Source: Pseudobdellovibrionaceae bacterium (lineage in GTDB: Bacteria > Bdellovibrionota > Bdellovibrionia > Bdellovibrionales > UBA1609). From it: DNA of 64,000 nt. This document shows positions 7,604-15,813 of the stretch, piece by piece (the first letter of the stretch is position 1; each line of letters starts with the position of its first letter). The notes under the pieces are model-generated. The model searched no databases, was not told where the DNA came from, and worked only from the letters and a program-made list of their open reading frames with translations. A program made the position numbers and the translations under genes. The stretch lies in assembly GCA_023954155.1 (NCBI GenBank), contig JAMLIO010000004.1, forward strand, positions 188,436-252,435, written 5' to 3'.

Positions 7604-8329
7604 ATGTTATTTAAAGTCCTTTTTCTGTTTAGTTTTTCTTTTGCGGCCCTAACTCCATCTGATGAAATAAGTGTTGGTGATGGCGTAAATACAAATATTA
7701 GTGGTGGTATTGTTCAGCGTGCATGCGTGGAAAACGACTCCTTTATTGCACTTAATAGAGACACGACCATTGATGGAAAAAGTTATAAATACGGAACTGA
7801 AATTTATTTTGATGATCAAGGGAATGCCTTTATATATCAAGGTGATTCTGATGATGTGGTTCCTGTAAACTGGAAACCAAATCAAGTGAACTGTAAGCAG
7901 ATCACAGTGTTGCCTTATGATCGTGAAACAGGCGAGATCGGAGAGTACAATATCCCTATTGACTTTGAGCTTGCTGGGAAAAGGACCAAACCTAAAAAAA
8001 GAGGTGGAACCACTTACTGCTACCGTGGTGTTAAAGCTGTGGTGAATGGCAATAAATCTTATGCTAATGGAAGATTGAGATTAAGTGGTGTTGCTGCGTA
8101 TATGGCTAACAGTCAGTTGGCTAAATCAGGTTTAAAGAAATATTCAAGTTATCAATCTGCACCTAAGGGTTCGATTTGTGTTTTTAATAAAGGTGGTAAA
8201 GTCACCAGTTCTGGTGGTCACAAATATGGACACATCGGTATTAAAGGTCGTCGTGGTGTGATTGACCCCATGGTGGGTTTTAATTTGAAAAGACCATTCT
8301 TAGGCTGTTACGGACCTGGAAGTAAATGA
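7604..8329 (+). CDS. Exported protein with a possible CHAP/NlpC-like C-terminal domain
   Basis: This 241-residue protein has a strong ribosome binding site and a short signal peptide (MLFKVLFLFSFSFA). The C-terminal half (residues 130-241) has CYRGVKAVV, then APKGSICVF and YGHIGIKGRRGVIDP. A Cys at a helix start followed by GHIGI with a His resembles the Cys-His layout of papain-like amidases (CHAP, NlpC/P60) that cut peptidoglycan. The spacing is not exact, so this is a tentative fold call. The N-terminal half is unrecognised. The next exported protease gene begins about 20 bp downstream, so the two are likely co-expressed. Confidence 0.6.
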   Translation: MLFKVLFLFSFSFAALTPSDEISVGDGVNTNISGGIVQRACVENDSFIALNRDTTIDGKSYKYGTEIYFDDQGNAFIYQGDSDDVVPVNWKPNQVNCKQITVLPYDRETGEIGEYNIPIDFELAGKRTKPKKRGGTTYCYRGVKAVVNGNKSYANGRLRLSGVAAYMANSQLAKSGLKKYSSYQSAPKGSICVFNKGGKVTSSGGHKYGHIGIKGRRGVIDPMVGFNLKRPFLGCYGPGSK

Positions 8330-8348
8330 TTTGCTTGGCAATGATCAT

Positions 8349-9689
8349 ATGCGCTTAGCCTTTTACATTACAATCATTCTTGGATTTAGTATGTCTGTGG
8401 CCGCTCAAGACGAGCTGGCTCCAGGCTTAGGTGATGATGTCAAACCTACTACGTTTTATGATAAGCATGGGAATGTCTTACCAGATGACCCTAATCATCC
8501 TGATGTACACTGGCCTATAGTGGGCAAAGAGGGAAATGCAGCTTGGCGTGGGGTAGGGCGGTTGGACAATGGCGATGGTGGGTGTACCACTACAGTATTT
8601 CAAATTCCTCAGTGCAATGACCCCACTAAAAATGCTCAAGCGATCACAAACGGACATTGTGTAAAAACTAATGCGATGAGTGTCACCTTTGATATGTTTC
8701 ATAATATGGACCCCAAGTCGAGAGTAAAGGCCACGGTGTCTAAGCCATTGTACTCTACGCGCAACCGCTCAGACATTGCCATTTTAGAATTAAATACGTC
8801 CTATCAAGCGTTAAGCGACAAGGGGATTGAAGCTAAACGAATTTCTAAAACTCCTTTGCAAAAAGATAAAAAGTACGACTTGGTAAGTATCCCTTCTCAA
8901 GGGATAAACCCTGTACTTCGCAGTGGAGAGTGCAATATGGGGCCCAGTGTACCTTTAATGACGGGCGCATTTGTATGGGGGAACGCTGTAGAGTTTTCTG
9001 GCTGTTCAGCCACAGGCGGGGCTTCGGGCTCAGGTTTATTCAGAAACGATGAGTTGGTAGGGATTTTAAACTCAGGAAATGTTTTGGCAGACAGTCAGCG
9101 CCCAGAGCCTTGTGAAATGGGCACCTGTGTTTACAATGAGACAGGACAGGCCGAGCACAAAATGAAGAACTTTGGTTTTGATGTTTCGGGTTTACATAAG
9201 TGTTATAAGAACTGTACTTTGGATACAAAGTTAGAAGGGTGCCCGCTTCCTGATCCCGACACAGAATTTCAAATTCGAGCTGATCATCCCGATTCAAATG
9301 GAAACTGGACAAGTTCATTGGATCGAAAATTTATCATAAATTCTCCGTACAGAAATTATAAAGTAAAAGTATGTTCTCCAGGAACATCTTGTAATTGTAA
9401 CGATCCTTCAGGATACGGCCCACCCAAAGAAAAAACCTTACCTCAAACTTCCACGCGCTATTTTACTCCCTCATCTTATTTGCCAAACGTACCCACAGAT
9501 GCAAAAAGAGGCGAAAAATCTAAGCTTTATCTTTTTTGTTTTCGCGGCGTAAAGCCCGACGGCAACTTGGATGATACCAAAAACATAACAAGTTACCCCA
9601 TACATCATTATCTTGCTGATAGACAGGGTGGCATTCCCATAAGACCTGGCGGCAACATCCCAGGCCTTCCCTCACGCAAAAACAAATAA
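8349..9689 (+). CDS. Exported trypsin-like serine protease
   Basis: The start is chosen at MRLAFYITII because it gives a proper signal peptide ending VAAQ (residue 20); a TTG at 8331 is the alternative. The protein has 446 residues. The catalytic triad is readable: TNGHC (His103), RSDIAILEL (Asp142) and GGASGSGLF (Ser226), which is the chymotrypsin/S1 order. Ten or more Cys imply disulfides outside the cytoplasm. The C-terminal 180 residues are Pro/Gly-rich and unrecognised. The second IS has inserted 22 bp after its stop without damaging it. It is a plausible type II secretion substrate, by inference. Confidence 0.85.
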   Translation: MRLAFYITIILGFSMSVAAQDELAPGLGDDVKPTTFYDKHGNVLPDDPNHPDVHWPIVGKEGNAAWRGVGRLDNGDGGCTTTVFQIPQCNDPTKNAQAITNGHCVKTNAMSVTFDMFHNMDPKSRVKATVSKPLYSTRNRSDIAILELNTSYQALSDKGIEAKRISKTPLQKDKKYDLVSIPSQGINPVLRSGECNMGPSVPLMTGAFVWGNAVEFSGCSATGGASGSGLFRNDELVGILNSGNVLADSQRPEPCEMGTCVYNETGQAEHKMKNFGFDVSGLHKCYKNCTLDTKLEGCPLPDPDTEFQIRADHPDSNGNWTSSLDRKFIINSPYRNYKVKVCSPGTSCNCNDPSGYGPPKEKTLPQTSTRYFTPSSYLPNVPTDAKRGEKSKLYLFCFRGVKPDGNLDDTKNITSYPIHHYLADRQGGIPIRPGGNIPGLPSRKNK

Positions 9690-9810
9690 GCAGTGTGAGG
9701 TCTACGCCTTGTGACCTGCCCCCGAAGTATGAACCAAATACTAAGAGACTATCTCATAGCTATGATCTATCCCCATCGACAAAGCCAGTATCTTTCTGAG
9801 TGACAACGCA

Positions 9811-10656
9811 TTAACAAGCGGTCTGTTTATTCATTCTTCTCCTAGCAAATTCTCTTGGTGTCAAGTTGCCTATTGATGAATGAGGTCTCCAATTGTTATA
9901 TTCTATACGCCATCTTTCCGCCTTTCTTTGGAAGTCCTCAAGGCTTGAAAAGAGATTTGCATTTAAAAACTCATCCCTAAGTCTACCGTTAAACGATTCT
10001 ATGTGCCCATTTTCTGTAGGCTTTCCAGGTCTAATAAAATGTAACTTTACTTCATTTATATAAGCCCACTGATCAAGTTTTTTTGATGTAAATTCACTCC
10101 CATTGTCTACACATATAACCTCTGGAATTCCTCTGAAAATTTTTAAACGCTCTAGTGTTTCTATAACCTGTTCTGATTTAAGGCCATACCCAGAATCAAT
10201 TGCTAGGCTTTCTCGACTCAACTTATCAACTATGGTTAACATCCGTATCTTACGGCCATCAATCAACTGGTCATGCACAAAATCCATTGTCCAAACTTGA
10301 TTAAGATTGGTCGGGGTAGGAGGTGTAACTCTTAGCTCAGTTGTAAATTTTCTGCGACGAACTTTCTTGGTGCGTACCCATAACTGCTCTTCCTTATAAA
10401 TCCTATGAACCCTTTTGTGATTAACCTTCCAGCCTTCACGCCTAAGTAAGACATGTATGCGTGGACAGCCATAACGTGGCCTTGATTGCGCTATGCTGAT
10501 GATCTTTTCCCGAACTGCACGATCATCTCTAGGGTGGTTCTTATAGTCATATGTTGACCGAGCCAGACGCAATAACCTGCAAACTCTACGATGGCTCACG
10601 CGAAAATTCTTGACCAACCACTGACCAAGATCGCGTCTCTTAGCAGGTTTTAGAGC
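9811..10656 (-). CDS. IS3-family transposase OrfB, made by -1 frameshift
   Basis: The DDE integrase residues lie in [19 protein letters not shown] and [15 protein letters not shown], and WRPHSSIG closes the domain. An internal TTG at 10617 could start translation, but the frame extends in a conserved way ([14 protein letters not shown]) up to the orfA slippery site A AAA AAG at 10656-10662. The likely product is therefore the OrfAB fusion. No stop or frameshift disrupts it. Confidence 0.9.
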   Translation of the reverse strand, partial: ALKPAKRRDLGQWLVKNFRVSHRRVCRLLRLARSTYDYKNHPRDDRAVREKIISIAQSRPRYGCPRIHVLLRREGWKVNHKRVHRIYKEEQLWVRTKKVRRRKFTTELRVTPPTPTNLNQVWTMDFVHDQLIDGRKIRMLTIVDKLSRESLAIDSGYGLKSEQVIETLERLKIFRGIPEVICVDNGSEFTSKKLDQWAYINEVKLHFIRPGKPTENGHIESFNGRLRDEFLNANLFSSLEDFQRKAERWRIEYNNWRPHSSIGNLTPREFARRRMNKQTAC

Positions 10657-10916
10657 TTTTTTTGAACCACCTCTTGGAGCATTTGTTTATCCAGCATGAG
10701 GTCTGCTACTAGGTTCTTTAAACGACGAATCTCGTCTTCTTGCTGTTTTAGCTTGCGTAGCTCACTTATCCCTAACCCTGCATACTTCTTCTTCCATGTA
10801 TAAAAAGTTTGCTCGGTTATTCCTAGGCTACGACAAACTTCCTTGGCTCGTTCGCCAGACTCGGCTCTGCGAAGGGCGTGCACGATCTGTTCTTCTGTGT
10901 ATCTTGTTTTTTTCAT
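10650..10916 (-). CDS. IS3-family transposase OrfA
   Basis: This 88-residue protein has a helix-turn-helix ([17 protein letters not shown], then [19 protein letters not shown]) and a coiled coil ([21 protein letters not shown]). It ends KKL-stop with the slippery run A AAA AAG directly before the stop, the classic IS3 signal for -1 frameshifting into orfB. It binds the IS ends. Confidence 0.9.
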   Translation of the reverse strand: MKKTRYTEEQIVHALRRAESGERAKEVCRSLGITEQTFYTWKKKYAGLGISELRKLKQQEDEIRRLKNLVADLMLDKQMLQEVVQKKL

Positions 10917-11161
10917 TTATCCTCCTTAGGGCTTTAAGGACCACTTGTCACGACGCTTCTAAAGATACCCATGGCCTTCTTTTTGGGGAGGAGGTCAGCT
11001 AGTGCTGCTCGAAGATATATCGCAAATTCTATTTAAGTTTTAAACTTCTAAGAGCTTACAAACTCAAAACGTAAAGGGGAGTGTCTCATTTTTGGAATGG
11101 GTCGGGTGGTGCCTTTTTTGCAAGTGATAGTGGAACACAAAGACTCATATTGGGGGTATGT

Positions 11162-11926
11162 ATGAGACATTTGGCGTTTAACCTAATGTATTTGATCTTA
11201 GGACAGATTTTAGTTGTTAATGCTTGGGCACTTGATCCGAATGCGTGTAAGAATCCGACTAAGGATGGCTATACTGTGCAAAATGTGAACAGCAAAGATC
11301 CTATCAGTTTGATGTCTCATTCTGATGCAGTTAAACTTTTTAATGAGCTTAAGAATCCAAAATATAAAATTCCATATTTGAATGCCAATAACAATTGTGA
11401 TGCTCGAGGGCACCAGATTTCTCAAATTTTAAAAAGCAAATATAATATTTCTACCATTAAAATTTTTGTTGAAGCTGTAAATGAAGTCCATTACGGCGCG
11501 GGAGCCCCATCTTTTATGCGTGATGATTTTGTAGATGATGGTTCACGTGTTGTATTAGACGCCAAAGATATTTTAGGAAACTATCACACATGGAGCTACC
11601 ACACCGCTCCTGCCGTATGTGTAAGAAAAAATGGCAAAGATGAACTGTACGTCTTTGATCTCTCTTTATTCTCTGAACCTGTTCCCTATAACACATGGAA
11701 AAATAAAATGACTGACGGATTGTCACCATCAGCCTACGAAGTTTCAAGCACAAACATGTACTCTATGATGAGACAAGGCCCCGATCAACCTGCAAAAACT
11801 CAATTTGAAAATTGGGAAACCTCAATGATGAAAGATGCTCTAAGTAAGGACTGGAGCGGTCACCAAAGACTTCTAAGACAACACCCCACAGCCTCAAGTC
11901 CCACCCATCAAACCACCATCAACTAA
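11162..11926 (+). CDS. Exported protein-glutaminase-like (deamidase) enzyme
   Basis: The start is at MRHLAFNLMY (11162), with GGGGG 5 nt upstream; the longer frame to 11081 adds an unconvincing leader. The protein has 254 residues and a signal peptide ending NAWA (residue 23). The Cys-His-Asp triad of bacterial protein glutaminase is readable: NNCDARGHQI (Cys79), WSYHTAPAVCV (His147) and LYVFDLSLF (Asp166), with a nearby Trp (YNTW). This family deamidates glutamine side chains in proteins after secretion. Target proteins are unknown. The stop codon is the first triplet of a giant inverted repeat. Confidence 0.75.
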   Translation: MRHLAFNLMYLILGQILVVNAWALDPNACKNPTKDGYTVQNVNSKDPISLMSHSDAVKLFNELKNPKYKIPYLNANNNCDARGHQISQILKSKYNISTIKIFVEAVNEVHYGAGAPSFMRDDFVDDGSRVVLDAKDILGNYHTWSYHTAPAVCVRKNGKDELYVFDLSLFSEPVPYNTWKNKMTDGLSPSAYEVSSTNMYSMMRQGPDQPAKTQFENWETSMMKDALSKDWSGHQRLLRQHPTASSPTHQTTIN

Positions 11927-12179
11927 ACTCAGACTCTTTGCACTTTCGGAAAGGGTTTTGGAATTTAAAATATAATTCTAGATATACTTTCAAATGGCCC
12001 CAGACGATTGCGGGTGCAAAGCGTCTTCGGCACGCGTTACCCTCTGGGCCCTTTCGGCCCCACAGGCCAACGCGTGTCGGATACGCATTGCTCGCCTCGG
12101 AGGGACCATTTGAAAGTATATCTAGAATTATATTTTAAATTCCAAAACCCTTTCCGAAAGTGCAAAGAGTCTGAGTTTA
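11924..12179. repeat. Giant hairpin element E1 (74-bp perfect arms)
   Basis: The left arm 11924-11997 and right arm 12106-12179 are perfect reverse complements over 74 bp. The left arm begins with the TAA stop of the upstream gene. The 108-nt centre holds GTGCAAAGCGTCTTCGG (inside 12011-12031) and GTCGGATACGCATTGCTC (12076-12093), both also present in element E2 near 25400, plus a small inner hairpin (CACGCGTT / AACGCGTG). Short ORFs across it are by-products of the repeat. As RNA it would form a very long duplex. Confidence 0.95.
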
Positions 12180-12350
12180 TAAATATGAATTAGTTTACTG
12201 GTCTTTGGTCTTAAAAGATATTGCTTAACAGAGAGTTGATTTGACCCCAGTGATGAATGCTCTGATCCTTTAATTAGAAACTCTTATATGTCGGAAATAA
12301 GGTTCGACGTTTCTACAAGCCACCATAAAAGGCTGACTAAGAGGGGTTAG
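12180..12350. other. Intergenic region before the HNH nuclease gene
   Basis: No gene is seen. Together with E1 it forms the 424-bp gap between the glutaminase-like gene and the HNH gene. It should carry the promoter of the HNH gene, but no clear -35/-10 pair stands out. Confidence 0.5.
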
Positions 12351-12857
12351 ATGATTTGTGTTCAAAAGTTTTGTCGTGTCGCTAGTAGTGTATTCTTTAG
12401 TTTATTCCTTATTCTCCCACAAATTTCACAAGCTTTTCCTTTGATTCCTGATCGGGATATGACTCCTGGGCATATTTGTGAAGTCAGTGATCCTGATTTT
12501 AAAGAGTACCGTTATTACGAGCAAATTCCTTATTGTTATAGAAATGTAAGTAGCTCTCGAAAAAAACAGATTTATGCTAAATATCGAATCCCTAAATCTT
12601 GCCAACATAGATATACCATTGATCATCTGATCCCCTTATCTATCGGGGGAAGCAATACAGATGAAAATTTATGGCCTGAACATGTGTTAGTGAAGGCCAC
12701 CAGAGCCAATCTTGAAAATCAAATTTATTGGTCGTTACGACGAGGTGAGATCACACAAGAAGAAGCAGTTGAGACTGTTTTGCTTGAAAAGAACAATGTA
12801 GTTCAGGTGCTCCAGTCTCACAATTTTAAAAGCGGCTGCGATATCCCCACGCTATAA
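12351..12857 (+). CDS. Exported HNH-family nuclease
   Basis: This 168-residue protein follows GAGGGG. It has a signal peptide ending ISQA (residue 28). The HNH motif is TIDHLIPLSIGG, then SNTDENLWPEH (His92, Asn106, His111), the metal-binding nuclease fold. Five Cys in the mature part suggest disulfides. As an exported nuclease it probably degrades DNA or RNA outside the cytoplasm, for nutrition or, in a predator, prey nucleic acid; that role is inferred. Its substrate preference cannot be read from the sequence. Confidence 0.85.
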   Translation: MICVQKFCRVASSVFFSLFLILPQISQAFPLIPDRDMTPGHICEVSDPDFKEYRYYEQIPYCYRNVSSSRKKQIYAKYRIPKSCQHRYTIDHLIPLSIGGSNTDENLWPEHVLVKATRANLENQIYWSLRRGEITQEEAVETVLLEKNNVVQVLQSHNFKSGCDIPTL

Positions 12858-12869
12858 ATAATCCGCCAA

Positions 12870-12905
12870 AGCTTTTGGGCAAGGCTTTTGCAAATTCCAA
12901 AAGCT
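12870..12905. terminator. Stem-loop between convergent genes
   Basis: The 9-bp perfect arms AGCTTTTGG / CCAAAAGCT enclose an 18-nt loop, between the HNH gene and the opposing methyltransferase. There is no good T tract, so function as a bidirectional terminator is tentative. Confidence 0.4.
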
Positions 12906-12912
12906 GATATTG

Positions 12913-13866
12913 CTATAATGGGGATGTGACTTTTAATTTGCAGTAGAAGATGGGCCCGTATCCTTTGATGTGAGGTAGGATCATTTGTCCATAAGTTGTG
13001 GGGCAGGAGCCTAGTTCGTCAAAAGAGGGTGCGGGTATAAGTTCTACGTGGTCTTTTTTCTTTTTTAAAAACTTAGCGATCACATCGTCATTTTCGATGG
13101 GATTGATGCTGCATGTGGAATACACAATATGGGCGTCAGCTTGTGCACATAAAAGGGCGGCACATAGGAGTGTGTACTGTTTCTGTGCCAGACGTTTACT
13201 GGTCTTTAAGTTCCATCCCTCTGTATTGTTCTGATGGATATGATGTCTTTCAGAAGAGCAAGGGACATCCACTAAGATTTTAGAAAAGCTTTGGGGAAAA
13301 TAAAACCCAAACTTGGTTCCGTCTTTATTAAGCACTTTGTAAGTGGCGAGGTGGTCTTTGGGTGTGTACTGCTTTAGAACTTTTCTTAAGCGATGCGACC
13401 GACTTTCTGAAGAGTCATTGCATATCATTGAGCCTTCTTGGCCTAGCTGACTCAAAATGCCCAAAGACTTCCCGCCAGGAGCCGCACAAAGATCTAAAAC
13501 TTGATCTGAAGGTTCTATGTTTAAAGCCATTACAGGAGCCAGAGATGCGGGATCAAGGATGTAGTTTTGAATGTGACCATCAGCGTGGCGTAAGCTGGCT
13601 TGTTGATGATCTGTAAACGCGTAATGATCTAAATTTTTTAAAATCTGCAACAGCGATAAAAAGGACGGGTTGATCGAAGCCGTGTGTGAATCTTTGGGAG
13701 CTGATGCAGCTGTGGTTGCTGTCTGTGAGATCGTAAATGATTCAGAAGGGGACTGGGTTTCAAATGCCGAAAAGCAAATTTGCCTTTCCTCGGCTTGCAG
13801 GCTTTGATAAAGCTCATTCCACTTATCGGAGTATAATTCTGAAAAATATCGTTCAAATTCGTTCAT
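12913..13866 (-). CDS. NSUN/RsmB-type RNA cytosine-5 methyltransferase
   Basis: This 317-residue S-adenosylmethionine-dependent RNA m5C methyltransferase shows LDLCAAPGGKS (SAM binding, about 125-134), LVDVPCSSERH (Cys203) and IVYSTCSINPIEND (Cys252). The two Cys are the catalytic pair of the NOL1/NOP2/sun family. The PCSSERH context resembles eukaryotic NSUN3/NSUN4 more than E. coli RsmB, and no NusB-like RNA-binding domain is present. Residues 1-75 are unrecognised. The start overlaps the stop of the DUF167 gene (ATGA), so the two are translationally coupled. Target RNA unknown. Confidence 0.85.
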   Translation of the reverse strand: MNEFERYFSELYSDKWNELYQSLQAEERQICFSAFETQSPSESFTISQTATTAASAPKDSHTASINPSFLSLLQILKNLDHYAFTDHQQASLRHADGHIQNYILDPASLAPVMALNIEPSDQVLDLCAAPGGKSLGILSQLGQEGSMICNDSSESRSHRLRKVLKQYTPKDHLATYKVLNKDGTKFGFYFPQSFSKILVDVPCSSERHHIHQNNTEGWNLKTSKRLAQKQYTLLCAALLCAQADAHIVYSTCSINPIENDDVIAKFLKKKKDHVELIPAPSFDELGSCPTTYGQMILPHIKGYGPIFYCKLKVTSPL

Positions 13867-14180
13867 GCTGTAAAGAAGGGTTTAAGTTTATCTAGGGCTT
13901 CGGTTTTACTTAAATGCAGTTTTAACTTTTTTAGACGGCCACTTTGTCCTTTCAGAAGTTCTACTTGTGATTTGCTTAACTCAAAGAACTGGGCCAAAAA
14001 AGCAATCACCTCTTTATTGGCTTGTCCCTCCACAGGAAGGGCTTTAATTCGTAATTTAAGATGCTCGCCATAACGCCCTGACCACTCTGATTTGCTCGCA
14101 CCTGGTTGAACGTAAAGACTTAAGGTCACAGCAGTTGAACCTTCTTCTTTTAAAAAAGTATCAATGTTTGTGGTGGTCAT
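13863..14180 (-). CDS. DUF167 / YggU-family protein
   Basis: This 105-residue protein has the family signature LSLYVQPGASKSEWSG, then LKLRIKALPVEGQANKEVIAFLA and LLKGQSGRLKKLKL. DUF167 proteins are small conserved alpha/beta proteins of unknown function, found from bacteria to eukaryotes. The gene overlaps the Ppx/GppA gene before it (20 bp) and the methyltransferase gene after it (4 bp), so all three form one tight operon. Confidence 0.9.
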   Translation of the reverse strand: MTTTNIDTFLKEEGSTAVTLSLYVQPGASKSEWSGRYGEHLKLRIKALPVEGQANKEVIAFLAQFFELSKSQVELLKGQSGRLKKLKLHLSKTEALDKLKPFFTA

Positions 14181-15303
14181 TTTGATGTGTGGAAGAGAGT
14201 GACATTAAAAGAATCCCAGAAGTCAAATCGGTTGAGATCACTTCGACTTGGGGAACATGTAGAGCCTTCATAAACCCTAAGACCAATGCCAAATTAGTGA
14301 CATCAGTTTCGGGATAAGCACTAGCCAGTTGATCATCATTAAAATGTGCTCTGCTTAGTAAAGTCTTTTTGAGATCATCTTGAGAAAAACTAAAAGCAGA
14401 AGATTCTATATCTTTCTGATCTGACTTTACTCCTTTTGCAGTTTGAGAAGATGAGCGGTGTGCAACGTGGGGCGTATCTTTTGTTGCTAACACTTGAGTT
14501 TTGATGGACTTACTGTGTACACCACCAATTCCAACCACCAATTTTTTATTTAATTCCTCTTTAATTTTTGCAGGGACCTGTTTGTGAGCGAAGTTTTCGG
14601 CGATAAGCGTTGCTTCTGTGGCTAACTTTTTCCCTAGTGGATTTGGCGATTTTGCTGTTGCCACAGCTTTTTGTTTTTTCAAGATTTGATCTTTAAAGCT
14701 TACCGAAGCCATTTGACCCATATAAAAGAGGTAGTGGCCGCTCGGATCATAGGAGATCATTTGCATGCTTCCGCCACCGATATCCCAAACCACCACTTCG
14801 TGAACGGACTTTTCGCTAGAAGCGATAGCGGCCCAAAATCCTAGTTGAGCTTCTTCTTGTTGATCTATAATTCGAATAGGAATAGATGTCGTTTCTGACA
14901 GAGTTTTTATAAATTGCGTTCCATTGGTGGCTTGTCGGAACACTTCAGTAGCCACGGCCTCATAATGTAAGACTTTAAATCTTTTATTTGTAATCTTCCA
15001 TTGATTGAGTGTTTGGATGCTTTCGTTAAGCATAGCTTCTGGCAGGGCCCCTTTGTGAGTCTTTAAAGCTTCTTTGAATTTGAGACTAGTTGCCTCTTGA
15101 TGAAGAATCTTTTCGATTTTATGGATGCAGGTGTTCACTGTGGCCACAAGAATCTTACTAGACCCTGAACCAATATCAATGGTGGCTCGATTTTCCAAAC
15201 AGCTGTCTTGAGCATTGGAATGCAGAAGGCTGCAGCCCCCGAGAAGAATAAAAGTGGTGAGCAAGCAAAATCTTGGGCTTAAGCAAGTAATAAGGTGTCT
15301 CAT
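14161..15303 (-). CDS. Ppx/GppA-family phosphatase, predicted lipoprotein
   Basis: This 380-residue protein has ATIDIGSGSSKILVA near the start and VVWDIGGGSMQMISY in the middle, the two phosphate-binding loops of the exopolyphosphatase/guanosine pentaphosphatase (actin-like) fold. Unusually, it begins with a lipoprotein signal (LLGGC, Cys24), placing the enzyme at a membrane outside the cytoplasm. Cytoplasmic Ppx/GppA act on polyphosphate or pppGpp, so the substrate here is open. It has a Thr/Ser-rich insertion around residues 270-300. First gene of the operon with DUF167 and the methyltransferase. Confidence 0.8.
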   Translation of the reverse strand: MRHLITCLSPRFCLLTTFILLGGCSLLHSNAQDSCLENRATIDIGSGSSKILVATVNTCIHKIEKILHQEATSLKFKEALKTHKGALPEAMLNESIQTLNQWKITNKRFKVLHYEAVATEVFRQATNGTQFIKTLSETTSIPIRIIDQQEEAQLGFWAAIASSEKSVHEVVVWDIGGGSMQMISYDPSGHYLFYMGQMASVSFKDQILKKQKAVATAKSPNPLGKKLATEATLIAENFAHKQVPAKIKEELNKKLVVGIGGVHSKSIKTQVLATKDTPHVAHRSSSQTAKGVKSDQKDIESSAFSFSQDDLKKTLLSRAHFNDDQLASAYPETDVTNLALVLGFMKALHVPQVEVISTDLTSGILLMSLSSTHQNDHHKH

Positions 15304-15403
15304 TTTCTACCTTCATCGTGATTAAAATTGTATCAGTTGGACCTAGGTGTTTTTTAATGAGAAAAAATTGTGAAGTCACCCATTTTATTGTATTATATGT
15401 GCT

Positions 15404-15760
15404 GTGAAGGGTTTAAGATTGCGAATGTTTGTGGCTTTAGGATTTCTGTGGGCATGTTTTTTTGCCAACGTCACCATTTGCGCGTCTTGGCTTGAGCTTC
15501 AGAAGTCAGTTGTAGCGGACTTAGCTCAAGGCCAGAACAACCTTGCTTCTATCTTAATAGATGAAGCTTCCCCTGAACCTATCACCGAAGAAGAAACTAA
15601 TAATACAAGTGTGTCATCTAATGTGGAAGAAGAAGATCAACATTGTGATTCTGCATTTGATTTTATGCACTTAAAACAAATGTCTAAAACGCGGTATTTG
15701 ACCGCCCAAATTTCCCCTTCATATTCCGAGATTATTTTACCACCTCCAGAACGTTCATAA
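15404..15760 (+). CDS. Small exported hypothetical protein
   Basis: The GTG at 15404 gives 118 residues; the ATG at 15425 is an alternative start. A hydrophobic signal (MFVALGFLWACFFANVTICA) leads into a Glu/Thr-rich acidic stretch (EEETNNTSVSSNVEEE). No family is recognised. Its last codons and stop lie inside the left arm of a 15-bp inverted repeat. It is followed by the carbonic anhydrase gene. Confidence 0.5.
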   Translation: MKGLRLRMFVALGFLWACFFANVTICASWLELQKSVVADLAQGQNNLASILIDEASPEPITEEETNNTSVSSNVEEEDQHCDSAFDFMHLKQMSKTRYLTAQISPSYSEIILPPPERS

Positions 15761-15788
15761 TAAATAAAGCAAATTATTTATTATGAAC
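15753..15788. terminator. AT-rich 15-bp perfect inverted repeat overlapping a stop codon
   Basis: GTTCATAATAAATAA, loop AGCAAA and TTATTTATTATGAAC form perfect arms. It starts five bases before the upstream stop codon and ends 25 bp before the carbonic anhydrase start. There is no T tract; it may be a terminator, an attenuator or an operator. Confidence 0.5.
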
Positions 15789-15813
15789 TTAATTCTGTTA
15801 TGGAGGTTGAAGT

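Larger units (their letters stand above)
9712..10997 (-). mobile_element. Second IS3-family element, IS407-like, apparently intact
   Basis: The ends are TGACCTGCCCCCGAAG at 9712 and, on the other strand, TGACCTCCTCCCCAAAA from 10997. The two ORFs are on the minus strand. The coding part is clearly diverged from the first IS, yet the left 43 bp (9712-9754) match 132-174 with one mismatch. The right ends agree only over about the terminal 16 bp. I see no target-site duplication (CTTG on the left, GCTA on the right). Confidence 0.9.

Noticed and set aside
132-10997. Composite transposon formed by the two IS elements
   Set aside because: The elements are different in their coding parts, no flanking duplication is visible, and the genes between are ordinary singletons. 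Possible but not supported.
11938-12193. Two ORFs of 61-66 codons across element E1
   Set aside because: They are composed of repeat arms and core, lack ribosome binding sites and have no family resemblance; by-products of the inverted repeat.
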